A DNA stretch of 64,000 nt from Flavobacteriales bacterium (GCA_009885545.1 VFKM01000012.1:87667-151666), one strand, 5' to 3'; positions 15,797 to 25,171 are shown, numbered from the stretch's first letter. A program made the numbers and translations. The notes: generated by a model from the letters alone, not told the origin.

Positions 15797-18700
15797 TTAT
15801 TTGATCCATTGATCTTTATTGAGCTTATGAATCTTATTTGGAAATGTACTGAATCCAAAATCTGTTTTCCCAGTGAACTCAGCTACGATTATATCATTTT
15901 GTTTTAAACCTTTGCCGGTTCCTTTATAATTCCATATCATACACATATGTTCCCGCATTGATTCGCCAAACAATTTCAGTTTCAAATAAGGTTTACCTGT
16001 TTTGGTTGTTGCTAATGCTGCTGATGATACTGCTGCCCAACATTTACTATCAGGAATCCATTCATCAATTGGAATAATCCCTTCTTTATCAAGTGCTTCT
16101 TGTATATCATCTGGAACTATAAGAGAGAAATCAACAGAGCCTGCTAACTCTTGTTGAGTTAGCATTTTTTCTTCTGGAGTCCAATCAGGCATATCCTTTG
16201 ATTCTTCAATAAGATTTTTCATCAACTCTCTAACATTATTATTTTTCTTTCTAGCAGAAGTTCTTTTTAGAAGATCATAGTTTTCTATCAAGACATGGTG
16301 CATTTGCTTATAGTTGCTAAATGTTTTTTCTATCCCAACTAGATCCATTGAGTCAAGTGCTTCGAGTGAAATAAGTGTGGATAGAGCTCTCTTGTTGAAT
16401 TTGGAATGTCTCCAAGTTCCATTTTCATTGATCAAGAGATCCTCTGCTGTTTTATATGGTTTGTTTTGTTTCAGTTCCCATAAAACAGTTTTACCAACAT
16501 ATTTTAAAGAAGAAAATCCTGGAACTAGATTCTTCTGTTGCGTTGGATGAATGGCAAATCCATAAGAAGAATTGTTAATATCTGGTTTAGAGATTTTGTA
16601 TCCCAGTTTTTTTGCTTCTTTTATAGCTACTGCTTTTGGATCTTCTTGGTTTGTAGAAGATCCCTTGCTTTCTGTGCAATAGTCAAGATATGTTGTTATC
16701 CATTCATCTGGATAATATGTAAGAAAATATGCACATTGAAAAGTTGCAATAGCATAAGAGACTGCATGAGCTTTTACGAAACTATATGCCACCAACGACT
16801 TCATATTATGAAAAATTTCTGATGAAGTTTTAGAATCTATCCCATTAACTTCTTCACATTTTTTAACGAATTCTAACTGCAAAACATCTCTTTCTGCTGC
16901 TGCTTTATCTTTTTCGCTAATATTTTTCTTTGTGAAGGATTTTCTTACTCCGTCGCATTCATCTAATGGGACTCCAGCAAGTTTATGATAAATCATTAAC
17001 AATTGTTCTTGAAATACAAGGAGCCCAGAAGTTTCATTATACACTTCTTTGAGCAATGGATGTTGATAAACAACTAATTCAGGTTTTGATCTATTTTTCA
17101 AAAACTGTTTATCCACACCTAAGCCCAAAGGGCCAGGTCTAAACACACTTGTAGCTATTGCAATATCAATAATATTTTTTGGCTTCATTTGTCTCATGAA
17201 TTCTTGTGTGTTTTTTTGTACAAATTGAAACGTACCAGAAAAATGTCCTTCCCAAAACACATGTTTGTAAACCTTCTCATCAGTCATTGGATTATTGTCT
17301 GGATGAAGATGTTCAAAAAACCATTTTTTTATTTCTGGAAAACTTGGATTTTTATTTCCAGTTTTTATTAAAATTTTTCTCGTACATTCCTCAAACATTT
17401 TAAGAGTGCCTAACCCAAGAATATCAAACTTGAGTAATCCAAATTCTTCTAAATGCCTATTGTTCAGACCCTCAGCCCATGGAGTTTGTAACTGACCACC
17501 AGAGGCAATTATTGGCATTGCCTCCTTCGTATTTGAAGCCAAAATTACGCCACCAGCATGCCTAGATGTACTTTTTATTTGTTTGAACAAAACTTTTATT
17601 GTAGTTTGAAATTCCGGATATTTTTCTAATAGCTGTTTAAAAGTTGGAGAATACTCCATGGCATCTTCAAAAGTAAGAACCCATACAGCTTTATCAAATC
17701 CAGGTTCTGATTTTTTGGAGGCCAACACCTCAACTTCAATTCTGGAGGTTAATGGATTGATTTCTTCAAATGGCACTCCATGTAATTTTGCTACATCTTT
17801 GATCAAAGATCTTAATTGCAACTGATTAAAATTTGAAACTGCAATTACATTCTCTCTGCCAAAATATTCTGATAAAATTTCAATAGCATGCTCTCTATCT
17901 GCACTATCACTATCTATGTCAGCCATAGATAGTTTTTTCTTGCTTAAAAATCTGGAAAATAATAAATTAAATCTTATTGGATCTACTTGAGTAATATTCA
18001 AACAATAAGCTAACAGCGATCCAGCAGCAGAACCTCTTCCAGCACCCATTAACATTTCACTAGAAATTAATTCAGCAATTTTATAATAAGTTAAAAAATA
18101 TTTTGCTAACTTTAACTCTTTAACAGTATCCAATTCATATTGAAGCCTTTCAATATATTCTTCGTTTTTATCTCTTTTTCTCCAAATTAATCCATCTATA
18201 GCTTTGCGAACTAATTCAGTAAAAGCTGCTTTAGTTTCATCCCCCTTTTTTGAATCAATTAGAACTTTTAATTTATCTGTAGATAAATCAGAAATTTGAG
18301 ATAGCACAGGAAGTTTGATGGATTTATCAAACTCTAATTCACCTATCATTTGATGAGCTATATCGTGAGTTCTTTCAATGGCTTCACAAACCTCATCGTT
18401 ATATTTCTCAAAATATTCTTTATAAGGTTCTGAATATCTAAGGTAACTTTCCCACATTTGAATATGGTTTTTTGGATATAACTCACACTTTAGTTCATCA
18501 ATGGTTTTTGGAAGTAGATTTACATCAAAGGTTCCTTTGGTCTTTGAAGACCAAGCCATTGCTTTGTAAATTTCTCTTTCTCTCCAATGAACTGGATTAG
18601 AATAATGAGCATCGGCTGTCGCTACAATTTTTATCCCAGTTCTTCTGGAACATTCAAGGATATGAAGATTAACAAGCGACTGAATCGGTAGCCGATTAAA

Positions 18701-19513
18701 TTGTAATTCCAAGAAATAGTTTTCTGGGCCTAAAGCCTCAAGAAATTTCTCAGAATATTCCTTTAATCTTTTTTGAACTTTTTCAAAATCATGGGTGGTT
18801 TCTGGTCCCAAATCTTTAAGATTTTCATATCCAGTAAGCTCTTCATAAATTATTTTGCTGGCAGTTCCGCCAATACACGCCGATAATCCTATCACATTCC
18901 CATTAGTATTGGCGGCTAATGATTTAAAATCCATTCTTGGATAACGATAGAATCCATTAATATAAGATTCAGATGTTAACCTGAATAAACTTTTAATTCC
19001 AGCAGAGTTCTTTGGAAGTAATACTAAATGGTTTCTTTGAAACAAAGGATTAAACCATTTTGAAACTTTAGATTCAGCTTCATCTTCTATTACGGTTCCA
19101 GATTCCTCATTTTCATCCTTTTTAACATTTAATTCATCAAGTTCAGATTCAGTTGAAGCCAACTCATTCCCAATTAATTCTAATTCAGATTTTATAGTTT
19201 TTTTTCTTTTTGGAGCCAAAGATCCAGAAGCCTTTGCCTCTGCATGAAGTTTTCTCCAATCATCTAATGAATCAATAAAATACGCTTCAATCCCAGGAAT
19301 GGCTTTGAAGGCTATCCCTTTTTTCTTTAGGTCTTTTACTTTTATCTGCTGAAATGGAATTCCATTTTGATGCCCGTGATCTGTCAATGCCAAAGAATCA
19401 GATCCATTCGACAATGCAAAATCAATATGCTCTTGTGGATAGCCAATCGAGTCTCCTATAGATAATGAATGGCTGTGTAATCCCGTGAACCTATTTGGAG
19501 TTTTTTGTGACAT
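15797..19513 (-). CDS. dnaE: DNA polymerase III alpha subunit (C-family)
   Basis: 1238 aa, near the normal DnaE length. An N-terminal PHP domain (GLHSHSLSIGDSIG, LTDHGHQNG, later TADAHYSN) is followed by the polymerase core: GAGRGSAAGSLLAYCL, the catalytic pair in MADIDSD (about residue 530), LKFDILGLGTL (about 694) and FRPGPLGLG. The C-terminal region carries a helix-hairpin-like segment and an OB-like end. An acidic insertion (ESELDELNVKKDENEESGTV) lies in the PHP region. It replicates phage DNA; no clamp or clamp loader is seen in this window. Confidence 0.93.
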   Translation of the reverse strand: MSQKTPNRFTGLHSHSLSIGDSIGYPQEHIDFALSNGSDSLALTDHGHQNGIPFQQIKVKDLKKKGIAFKAIPGIEAYFIDSLDDWRKLHAEAKASGSLAPKRKKTIKSELELIGNELASTESELDELNVKKDENEESGTVIEDEAESKVSKWFNPLFQRNHLVLLPKNSAGIKSLFRLTSESYINGFYRYPRMDFKSLAANTNGNVIGLSACIGGTASKIIYEELTGYENLKDLGPETTHDFEKVQKRLKEYSEKFLEALGPENYFLELQFNRLPIQSLVNLHILECSRRTGIKIVATADAHYSNPVHWREREIYKAMAWSSKTKGTFDVNLLPKTIDELKCELYPKNHIQMWESYLRYSEPYKEYFEKYNDEVCEAIERTHDIAHQMIGELEFDKSIKLPVLSQISDLSTDKLKVLIDSKKGDETKAAFTELVRKAIDGLIWRKRDKNEEYIERLQYELDTVKELKLAKYFLTYYKIAELISSEMLMGAGRGSAAGSLLAYCLNITQVDPIRFNLLFSRFLSKKKLSMADIDSDSADREHAIEILSEYFGRENVIAVSNFNQLQLRSLIKDVAKLHGVPFEEINPLTSRIEVEVLASKKSEPGFDKAVWVLTFEDAMEYSPTFKQLLEKYPEFQTTIKVLFKQIKSTSRHAGGVILASNTKEAMPIIASGGQLQTPWAEGLNNRHLEEFGLLKFDILGLGTLKMFEECTRKILIKTGNKNPSFPEIKKWFFEHLHPDNNPMTDEKVYKHVFWEGHFSGTFQFVQKNTQEFMRQMKPKNIIDIAIATSVFRPGPLGLGVDKQFLKNRSKPELVVYQHPLLKEVYNETSGLLVFQEQLLMIYHKLAGVPLDECDGVRKSFTKKNISEKDKAAAERDVLQLEFVKKCEEVNGIDSKTSSEIFHNMKSLVAYSFVKAHAVSYAIATFQCAYFLTYYPDEWITTYLDYCTESKGSSTNQEDPKAVAIKEAKKLGYKISKPDINNSSYGFAIHPTQQKNLVPGFSSLKYVGKTVLWELKQNKPYKTAEDLLINENGTWRHSKFNKRALSTLISLEALDSMDLVGIEKTFSNYKQMHHVLIENYDLLKRTSARKKNNNVRELMKNLIEESKDMPDWTPEEKMLTQQELAGSVDFSLIVPDDIQEALDKEGIIPIDEWIPDSKCWAAVSSAALATTKTGKPYLKLKLFGESMREHMCMIWNYKGTGKGLKQNDIIVAEFTGKTDFGFSTFPNKIHKLNKDQWIK

Positions 19514-19553
19514 TTAATTGATTCATTATGTCACGGAATGGTTAAGAAAGAAA

Positions 19554-19748
19554 CTAGGCTGCGTCACTAAAGCTTGTCAAAATATTATTTGTTTCGGCAG
19601 TTGTTTTGTCAACTTCAAAAAGCTTTTTTATTGCTTTATCAAGTTTTTCCTCTATTTTAGAGAGCTTCTTTGTTAGTTCTTCATGATTGTCTCTGACTTC
19701 TTCTGCTAGATTTTGTATTGATTGATGAATATCTTTGTCAGTGACCAT
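19554..19748 (-). CDS. Small coiled-coil protein
   Basis: 64 aa with uninterrupted heptads: IHQSIQNLAEEVRDNHEELT KK... (short LSKIEEKLDKAIKKLFEV block). Lies directly upstream of dnaE and just after the zinc-finger gene. Function unknown. Confidence 0.55.
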   Translation of the reverse strand: MVTDKDIHQSIQNLAEEVRDNHEELTKKLSKIEEKLDKAIKKLFEVDKTTAETNNILTSFSDAA

Positions 19749-19760
19749 TATGTTTAATTC

Positions 19761-20051
19761 TCACTCTTCTTGTTTTAAATATTCTCCCATATTTTTAATT
19801 CGATCTACCAATTTTGGTTTGGAAGTCGTATTCGCAGTTGTAGTTTCAACAGGTGGTAAAATAGAATTATCTTCCACAAAATTATTTTTATTATCAGTAA
19901 AAGCAGTTGGATTTGTTGGTCTGTTGGCACCGCATCTCAAACAATCCATTGTGGATTCTGAATGTACGTTTTTACAATATTCACAGATCCATTTTGAATT
20001 AGTCAGTGCTGCCATCATAGGATTGAATGGGTTGAAGGGTCTTACTTCCAT
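19761..20051 (-). CDS. RanBP2-type zinc-finger protein
   Basis: 96 aa; NSKWICEYCKNVHSESTMDC followed by LRCG gives W-x-C-x2-C-x10-C-x2-C, the RanBP2-type finger that binds single-stranded RNA or ubiquitin in other proteins. The C-terminal part is low complexity then KLVDRIKNMGEYLKQ. The start is MEVRPFNPFNPMM. RNA or protein binding is inferred from the finger only. Confidence 0.65.
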   Translation of the reverse strand: MEVRPFNPFNPMMAALTNSKWICEYCKNVHSESTMDCLRCGANRPTNPTAFTDNKNNFVEDNSILPPVETTTANTTSKPKLVDRIKNMGEYLKQEE

Positions 20052-20107
20052 TTGTAGAAAAACTCCTAGTACTCAGACTTAGCTATCCACAAAATCCTTG
20101 CAACCAA

Positions 20108-20500
20108 TTATTTTTCAATTAACAAAATATGTAATGACAATGCTTTTTTAATTTTATCCATCAATTGGTTTTGAATTTCTGGCTCCAAATCCTTGAACCA
20201 TCTTAATAGATCATTTCCTTTTTTATTGTTGCATTCTCCGCATAATAAAATTAGATTCTCTTTTCTGTTGGAAGAACCTAATGATTTTGGAACCACATGA
20301 TCCATAGTAAGTTTATCTCTCTCTGAGAGAGAACCACCCGGCTTCTTGCATCTAGCACATTGGTTGCTAAATTCTTTTACTATAGCAATTCTTGAATTAA
20401 GTGTAACTCTATCTTTTTTTCTTGAATTTCTTCCCTGTTTAATAGGAAAATCAGTTAAAAATAGAATTAGTTCTAAAGGTGATTCTAGAAAACTTTTCAC
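20108..20500 (-). CDS. HNH endonuclease
   Basis: 130 aa; CARCKKPGG (first Cys pair), LTMDHVVPKSLGSSNRKENL (catalytic D-H plus the Asn region) and LLCGECNNKKGN (second Cys pair), a standard zinc-stabilised HNH domain. It could be a homing or DNA-processing nuclease. The stop overlaps by four bases with the AT-hook gene upstream. Confidence 0.85.
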   Translation of the reverse strand: MKSFLESPLELILFLTDFPIKQGRNSRKKDRVTLNSRIAIVKEFSNQCARCKKPGGSLSERDKLTMDHVVPKSLGSSNRKENLILLCGECNNKKGNDLLRWFKDLEPEIQNQLMDKIKKALSLHILLIEK

Positions 20501-20985
20501 CTTAGGAAGCTAAGATTTTTGGCCGCATGCCATGCTTGATTTCCATTATCCCAAAGAACCCTTACCATATCTGGCATATCAACTGGATGCCTGATTACAA
20601 TCCCGTCTCGCCATTCGCCAGCAGCATTTTGAGTCTTTACAAGATTTCCAGATCTAAAGAAAAATCCTGTTGGAGACATCGAAGCAACTGTCTCCAATGT
20701 ACCAGCGGCTGTTGGGTCAGCTTTAATGATTTTTGCTGCCTCCTCTACAGAATCTTTCAACCTGTTCTCGGCATCCCTTGTAGCCTTGGCTCTCTCAGCC
20801 AATTCAGCATTTGATGGTCTTCCACGCTTCTTTGGAGAATCAATTGTTGATGCAGTACTATAACGCACAGGGGCCTCATTAGGAGGTGATAAATTCTTTT
20901 TTGAGGTAGTAGTTGGTTTTTCTTTTGAACGCACGGACGGAGCTTCTAATGGTGTTACTGTCGAACTGATTAATGATCTCAACAT
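20497..20985 (-). CDS. AT-hook protein with SH3-like C-terminal domain
   Basis: 162 aa. A disordered Ser/Pro-rich N-terminus, then the AT-hook SPKKRGRPSNAEL at about 50, a short helix, then an SH3/Tudor-like end (FFFRSGNLVKTQNAAGEWRD, VRVLWDNGNQAWHAAKNLSF). Likely binds AT-rich DNA; the second domain could bind protein or nucleic acid. It shares the KKRGRP element with the sigma-like protein at 10475. Confidence 0.6.
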   Translation of the reverse strand: MLRSLISSTVTPLEAPSVRSKEKPTTTSKKNLSPPNEAPVRYSTASTIDSPKKRGRPSNAELAERAKATRDAENRLKDSVEEAAKIIKADPTAAGTLETVASMSPTGFFFRSGNLVKTQNAAGEWRDGIVIRHPVDMPDMVRVLWDNGNQAWHAAKNLSFLR

Positions 20986-21016
20986 ATAAATATGTTATCA
21001 TCTACAGAAATGAATA

Positions 21017-21385
21017 TCAACTGATTTCTTCTTTTGTGATTTCTTCTTTTGGAAAGAACAAAGAATGCAGCATGAGACTTAGAAAATAAGATACAACTAA
21101 TGTTAAACCACTTGGAATTCCGTATGGAACCAGTAGTGCTGCCAAAGCTGCTCCAATGCAAAAATTTGAAATAAAAATTATATACAAATTAGAAGAAGCA
21201 TACTTTGTCCTTGAATCTAAATCAGAAAAAATAAAAAGCGGGATATGACAAATCCCAACTATTGTAATAATCAATGGAAAAACCAAAGAATAACGAAGCT
21301 TTGTATTACCAAAACTTAAAAGTCTCATATAAATATTCATAAAAAATTCTGTTAATTGATTTATTAATTCTTTGATTTTATTCAT
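21017..21385 (-). CDS. Membrane protein, about 122 aa
   Basis: I start at MNKIKELINQLTEFF (21385), preceded by AAGGAACC; the longer ORF in the track runs through the zinc-ribbon gene in another frame. Three hydrophobic segments: LVFPLIITIVGICHIPLFIF, LYIIFISNFCIGAALAALLV and SGLTLVVSYFLSLMLHSLFF. Function unknown. Confidence 0.6.
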   Translation of the reverse strand: MNKIKELINQLTEFFMNIYMRLLSFGNTKLRYSLVFPLIITIVGICHIPLFIFSDLDSRTKYASSNLYIIFISNFCIGAALAALLVPYGIPSGLTLVVSYFLSLMLHSLFFPKEEITKEEIS

Positions 21386-21554
21386 TTTTTGGTTCCTTGT
21401 AACCACACAAACTGCATGTTTTATTTTGCTGTTTATATCTTCCACACCAAACACATTTCCCATCAAAACTATGAGTCCAACAGTTGTTTTTGATAGGATC
21501 TTTTTTGGCCATGCAAATACAAAATGATTGCCAATTTTTTGGGCATAGCTTCAT
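21378..21554 (-). CDS. Small zinc-ribbon protein, 58 aa (below track cutoff)
   Basis: From ATG at 21554: MKLCPKNWQSFCICMAKKDP ... CVWCGRYKQQNKTCSLCGYK ... NE, TAA. It has eight cysteines in CxxC-like groups (CVWC, CSLC). Its end overlaps the ATG of the membrane protein (ATGAATAA), an arrangement typical of this genome. Probably a metal-binding structural mini-protein. Confidence 0.7.
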   Translation of the reverse strand: MKLCPKNWQSFCICMAKKDPIKNNCWTHSFDGKCVWCGRYKQQNKTCSLCGYKEPKNE

Positions 21555-21572
21555 TTTTGAATGATAACAGTC

Positions 21573-21785
21573 TCAACTAATCTTTTCAATGGAAAATCCT
21601 TCTATGTTTTTATTCCATATATCATAGATCACAGAATCACCTTTGGTAAAAATAAGACATCGATTAGTATATGCTGCTCCAATAGGATTCTTAATCACTA
21701 TTCCAAATAATGTTTGATTTGCAAGATGCGAATGATATCCTTCGCCATATGTTAACTTAACTAAGTCTCCTGTTTTTAGTTTCAT
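21573..21785 (-). CDS. GDL-family small protein
   Basis: 70 aa; KTGDLVKLTYGEGYHS, LFGIVIKN, CLIFTKGDSV, ending FSIEKIS: the family strand order with a GDLVK start. A lone copy next to the zinc-ribbon gene. Confidence 0.7.
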   Translation of the reverse strand: MKLKTGDLVKLTYGEGYHSHLANQTLFGIVIKNPIGAAYTNRCLIFTKGDSVIYDIWNKNIEGFSIEKIS

Positions 21786-21797
21786 GTGTCATCACTA

Positions 21798-22115
21798 TTA
21801 GTATGAACGTACTTTTTCTTCTATTCTTCTCATTGATTCTTCTACATGCTCACGCATTAATGTCATATAAACATCAAGCAATGGTTTAAATCTTAAAAGT
21901 CTTTCCTCGCCACTAAGACCCAACATATGACCTGAAAGGCATTCCGTAGTCTTTAACCTATTTAAAATCACTGGATTTCTATTTCCAGGATTCCATTCTC
22001 CAAAAAGAGTTCCAGCAAGCAGTAAAAGAACTTCTCTATAATGATCAGGATTTTCAAAATACATATGCGGTACAAGTAGCGGTGCTACCATACTACAAAT
22101 CCAATTACTATTCAT
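21798..22115 (-). CDS. Hypothetical protein, about 105 aa
   Basis: Start taken at MNSNWICSMVAPLLVPHM; helix-rich (YREVLLLLAGTLFG, LLRFKPLLDVYMTLMREHVE). No family recognised. Sits between two GDL-family genes. Confidence 0.55.
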   Translation of the reverse strand: MNSNWICSMVAPLLVPHMYFENPDHYREVLLLLAGTLFGEWNPGNRNPVILNRLKTTECLSGHMLGLSGEERLLRFKPLLDVYMTLMREHVEESMRRIEEKVRSY

Positions 22116-22164
22116 ATTAAATAATTGTAACAAAAATTTTTACTGGAAACAACGAATATTCTGA

Positions 22165-22479
22165 TCAAAAATAATAGGTTTCAATAATATTATCTTTTAT
22201 AATAATTTTTCCTTTGTCTTTATCTTCTTTGCCTTGCCAATACATAGAACCATTTAAAAGATATCCCCAAGGCTCAAAACAAAATTTAATTCGTTCTTTT
22301 ATCCTAGGAATAAAATCATTAAATTTTTTTATACCATTCCACCCAATAAAGGTTCTATCAGAATTTAAATCCCAATCACCTAATGATTTATGGGTTGTCT
22401 TAAGAAATTCATTAATATATTCCTTTGTTAGAGGTTTATTTAAATCCCAATAACCATCAAAACTTATTCTTCGTTTCAT
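22165..22479 (-). CDS. Hypothetical protein, 104 aa
   Basis: MKRRISFDGYWDLNKPLTKE start; central FIGWNGIKKFNDFIPRIKER and WGYLLNGSMYWQGKED, a C-terminal beta end (KIIIKDNIIETYYF). It resembles small phage proteins that describe a 'WDLN...GSMYWQGEE' fold, for which I know no function. Confidence 0.55.
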   Translation of the reverse strand: MKRRISFDGYWDLNKPLTKEYINEFLKTTHKSLGDWDLNSDRTFIGWNGIKKFNDFIPRIKERIKFCFEPWGYLLNGSMYWQGKEDKDKGKIIIKDNIIETYYF

Positions 22480-22484
22480 AAATT

Positions 22485-22748
22485 TTATTCAACCTTGTTA
22501 AGACGAATTTTAGATACAAGCATAAAGTTTTGATAAGTGTAAATTATTCCCATATTTGTTAACATTGATAATACTCGTGTTCTTTTCTTAAACCAGGAGA
22601 CAGGGATTACCCATTTGATGTCGTATCGATAATTTAAATCATACAAATCTGTTCCATTGTTTGTGTAAATAAGAGATGGAAGACCTGTGCCTGCATCACT
22701 CGTTTCAACAAAATAAAGTTCACCTATTTCTAATTTTTGACACTTCAT
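22485..22748 (-). CDS. GDL-family-like protein, 87 aa
   Basis: LEIGELYFVETSDAG start, then WVIPVSWFKKRTRVLSMLTN and IIYTYQNFMLVSKI. It differs in the middle by a 20-residue insertion. A four-base overlap with the gene upstream. Confidence 0.6.
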   Translation of the reverse strand: MKCQKLEIGELYFVETSDAGTGLPSLIYTNNGTDLYDLNYRYDIKWVIPVSWFKKRTRVLSMLTNMGIIYTYQNFMLVSKIRLNKVE

Positions 22749-23008
22749 TCTGTTGCAGTATATGTTAAACTACCGGATGCCAACAACAATGTAATGCGAC
22801 TTTTATCCTCTACTACTAATCCATACTTTGTTAGAAACAAACAATCATGTTTTATAAGATCGCAGAATATAAGCCAATCACCATTTATCAAAGATAGCAC
22901 TTGTGTAGTATTTAATATCCTCCAAAGATGCCCATATTCAGTATTATCTTTGTAAAACAAAAGAGAGCCGTATTCTAATTCCTGAGTTGGCCTATTGTAA
23001 CTTTTCAC
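22745..23008 (-). CDS. GDL-family-like protein, 87 aa
   Basis: LEYGSLLFYKDNTEYG start, then TQVLSLINGDWLIFCDLI and CLFLTKYGLVVE. It resembles the proteins at 39165 and 41648 (DW(F/L)IV...GxG). ATGA overlaps at both ends. Confidence 0.6.
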   Translation of the reverse strand: MKSYNRPTQELEYGSLLFYKDNTEYGHLWRILNTTQVLSLINGDWLIFCDLIKHDCLFLTKYGLVVEDKSRITLLLASGSLTYTATE

Positions 23009-24018
23009 ATTCCTTCTCCGTAATGTAGTTTAAGAATTTCTTCTGCTCTTGTCTTGTATTTATCACTAATAAACCAGGATTTTGTATTTGGTTTATATTT
23101 TCTATGATTATACGGAATTGTTTTGATATCTGCTACAACCTTGTAAGTTCTATCTTTTTCCCAAACCATGGTGAACTCGACACCATCTTTAGCTTCAAGA
23201 AAACGAACAAAACTATTACTAGATTTAGTTGGATTATTTACAATAATTTCTGCTGGCCGAGTTGCAAGCCAATTCAATGCCTCTACAACAACATCTTCTG
23301 CCTTTTCTTCAAAACAAGGCCAATATGTCATGGCAGCACTCAGAAATTCTTCATGATACTTTGCCGGAACTCTATAAGGAGTCTTGTCTCCGCGATACTT
23401 TGGAACTGTACTGCCATTTAATTTCTTAATCGCAGCATAACCTGGCTTGCAACTTGAGCCAGTCAAACAAAGCATTCCAACAGAAGTATCGAACCAAATT
23501 TTGGATTCACCTGTTGATGCTTTCCCTTCAAGGACAGAAGCAACTGCAACATATCCAAGTTGCCTTACAATCTCGATAAGATTCTTCCTGGTAGTTCCAT
23601 CAATACCTGGGAAAGATAAAATCCAATCTATAATGCGAATAAACCCTCTTGTATCATTTCCATCATGAAAAAAGTTATATAAATCTGGATTTGATTTCAT
23701 CGCTGCACTCATAGCAGGAATAACATTATCTTTTAAAATATTCCACACTGGAACTGTAATGCTTGGCAGTTTTGCAATATCAACAGAATCGGAATAGGCC
23801 AAAACCATCACGTAATTTGCTTTGATTGTTTTTGCAAACAATGCTGTATTTTTATTCGCACAGATTGGGCCTATTCCATTAACTACGGATGCATAATCCG
23901 TAAGTGGTAATTGACACCTAGCGCATCTGTGCCTTTCCCAATTTGACTTGGAATTCAAAAGTGAACCACAAATAGATTTGATCATTTCGACTGCATGATT
24001 AATTGAACTCATAGGCAA
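23005..24018 (-). CDS. Zinc-finger protein with HARP/ImmA-like C-terminal motif (DUF6011-like)
   Basis: 337 aa. The N-terminus RHRCARCQLPLTDYASVVNG followed by IGPICANK is a C4 finger of the DUF6011 kind. The C-terminus KTIPYNHRKYKPNTKSWFIS resembles the short domain that precedes SNF2-type helicases (N-x-x-Y-x-P-x-x-K-x-W). The central region is unassigned. The gene heads a short operon of two GDL-like genes. Nucleic-acid binding is inferred. Confidence 0.5.
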   Translation of the reverse strand: MPMSSINHAVEMIKSICGSLLNSKSNWERHRCARCQLPLTDYASVVNGIGPICANKNTALFAKTIKANYVMVLAYSDSVDIAKLPSITVPVWNILKDNVIPAMSAAMKSNPDLYNFFHDGNDTRGFIRIIDWILSFPGIDGTTRKNLIEIVRQLGYVAVASVLEGKASTGESKIWFDTSVGMLCLTGSSCKPGYAAIKKLNGSTVPKYRGDKTPYRVPAKYHEEFLSAAMTYWPCFEEKAEDVVVEALNWLATRPAEIIVNNPTKSSNSFVRFLEAKDGVEFTMVWEKDRTYKVVADIKTIPYNHRKYKPNTKSWFISDKYKTRAEEILKLHYGEGM

Positions 24019-24089
24019 ATCATAACATCTGGACTACCGAATATCAACCAAATAATTTATATTATTTATAATCCGTGCTAATAGCAAAT

Positions 24090-24362
24090 TCAATTAAATT
24101 TTACCAATTTGTGAAAATGTGAGCACAAAAAAATACATCCAAGCTTTGGATGCAAAACATAGAAAAACCTATAAGAGGTATTATTTTGAAATTCATTTAA
24201 AAATAAACATAAAGAATCATTTTCTACCTTAATCGAAGATCTATTTTCTTCAGTATCTTCTGGTTTTATGTAACCAAACCACTCTGTATCGGCGCTACAG
24301 GTACCAAGACACCAATTATCATTTTTTATCTGACAAAGATCTCCTCGTTTAATGCTTATCAT
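24090..24362 (-). CDS. GDLC-subfamily small protein, array 2, copy 5
   Basis: 90 aa. Array 2 differs from array 1: 'RGDLCQIKN...WFGY', a central 'LCLFLN' strand and a C-terminal 'FFYVLHPKLGCIFLCSHFHK' block ending LVKFN. This is the last copy read. Confidence 0.7.
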   Translation of the reverse strand: MISIKRGDLCQIKNDNWCLGTCSADTEWFGYIKPEDTEENRSSIKVENDSLCLFLNEFQNNTSYRFFYVLHPKLGCIFLCSHFHKLVKFN

Positions 24363-24610
24363 GATATTTTAACCAAGGTGTGAAACCTTCCAGAAAGATA
24401 ACATAATCCAAATGCAGGCAAAAACACATAGAAAATATTATCTTTTTTATTGTATTCTAACATAATACAATGAGAAAAGTTTAAAACAGGTTTTGAATTA
24501 GAAAAATTAATACTAGAGTCCATGTAAGCAACCCAAGTTTCGTATTTTGTTATTATTGTGTTAAGCGTTATTAGACAAAGATCATAAGGCTTAATTTCTG
24601 ATTTAATCAT
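24359..24610 (-). CDS. GDLC-subfamily small protein, array 2, copy 4
   Basis: 83 aa; PYDLCLITLNTIITKY (GDLC replaced by YDLC), TWVAYMD, IFYVFLPAFGLCYLSGRFHT, ending LVKIS. Overlaps copy 5 by four bases and the 99 aa gene by eight. Confidence 0.7.
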   Translation of the reverse strand: MIKSEIKPYDLCLITLNTIITKYETWVAYMDSSINFSNSKPVLNFSHCIMLEYNKKDNIFYVFLPAFGLCYLSGRFHTLVKIS

Positions 24611-24902
24611 TATTTTTAATCTCTTTTAATAATTTTTCTTCAATGTTTTTATGAATTTCTAATATTTCTTCAAATGATTGGACAATACCAACAAGAGCGA
24701 CGCAACCACCTTTTCTTTTTTTTACTTCTATTGCTTGTAATTTTAATAAAAATGAAGAAGTGCCCCTACAGACATTCATACCATAAATCAATGAATCAAA
24801 TGAATGTTTTAAAGCATTATCATCACCAGAGCAAAACATTTTAGGATATAAAAAAATGTTTTGGATCATATCAGAAATTTCTTTAAAGTTGAGAGCTATC
24901 AT
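24603..24902 (-). CDS. Hypothetical protein inside array 2, 99 aa
   Basis: Unlike its neighbours: helix-rich (FKEISDMIQNIFLYPKMFCS, SFEEILEIHKNIEEKLLKEI) without the GDL start. A C-x3-... GMNVCRGTSSFLLKLQAIEV core. It interrupts the array but is coupled to it by overlaps at both ends. No family recognised. Confidence 0.55.
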   Translation of the reverse strand: MIALNFKEISDMIQNIFLYPKMFCSGDDNALKHSFDSLIYGMNVCRGTSSFLLKLQAIEVKKRKGGCVALVGIVQSFEEILEIHKNIEEKLLKEIKNND

Positions 24903-25171
24903 TCTGGTGCCACATCATATTCTATTAACTTATGGTAAAGACTGGACAGATATATTATACCATATTGAGGCGAAAAAATAACAAACATTTGATTGCTAAA
25001 ATCATATTTCTCAAATTGCTTTCCTAAAAAAATACATAAAATATTATCAATACGCATAGGAGTTCGATATAACTTATTAATTTCACATTTAGTGTAACCA
25101 AACCATGTATCATAATTTATTTGATCAGTAGTTATAATCTTGCAAAGATCTCCAGGTTTAATGTTATTCAT
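24899..25171 (-). CDS. GDLC-subfamily small protein, array 2, copy 3
   Basis: 90 aa; IKPGDLCKIITTDQ, WFGYTKCE, ILCIFLGKQF, MFVIFSPQYGIIYLSSLYHK. It ends LIEYDVAPE, an extended tail compared with other copies. Confidence 0.7.
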   Translation of the reverse strand: MNNIKPGDLCKIITTDQINYDTWFGYTKCEINKLYRTPMRIDNILCIFLGKQFEKYDFSNQMFVIFSPQYGIIYLSSLYHKLIEYDVAPE

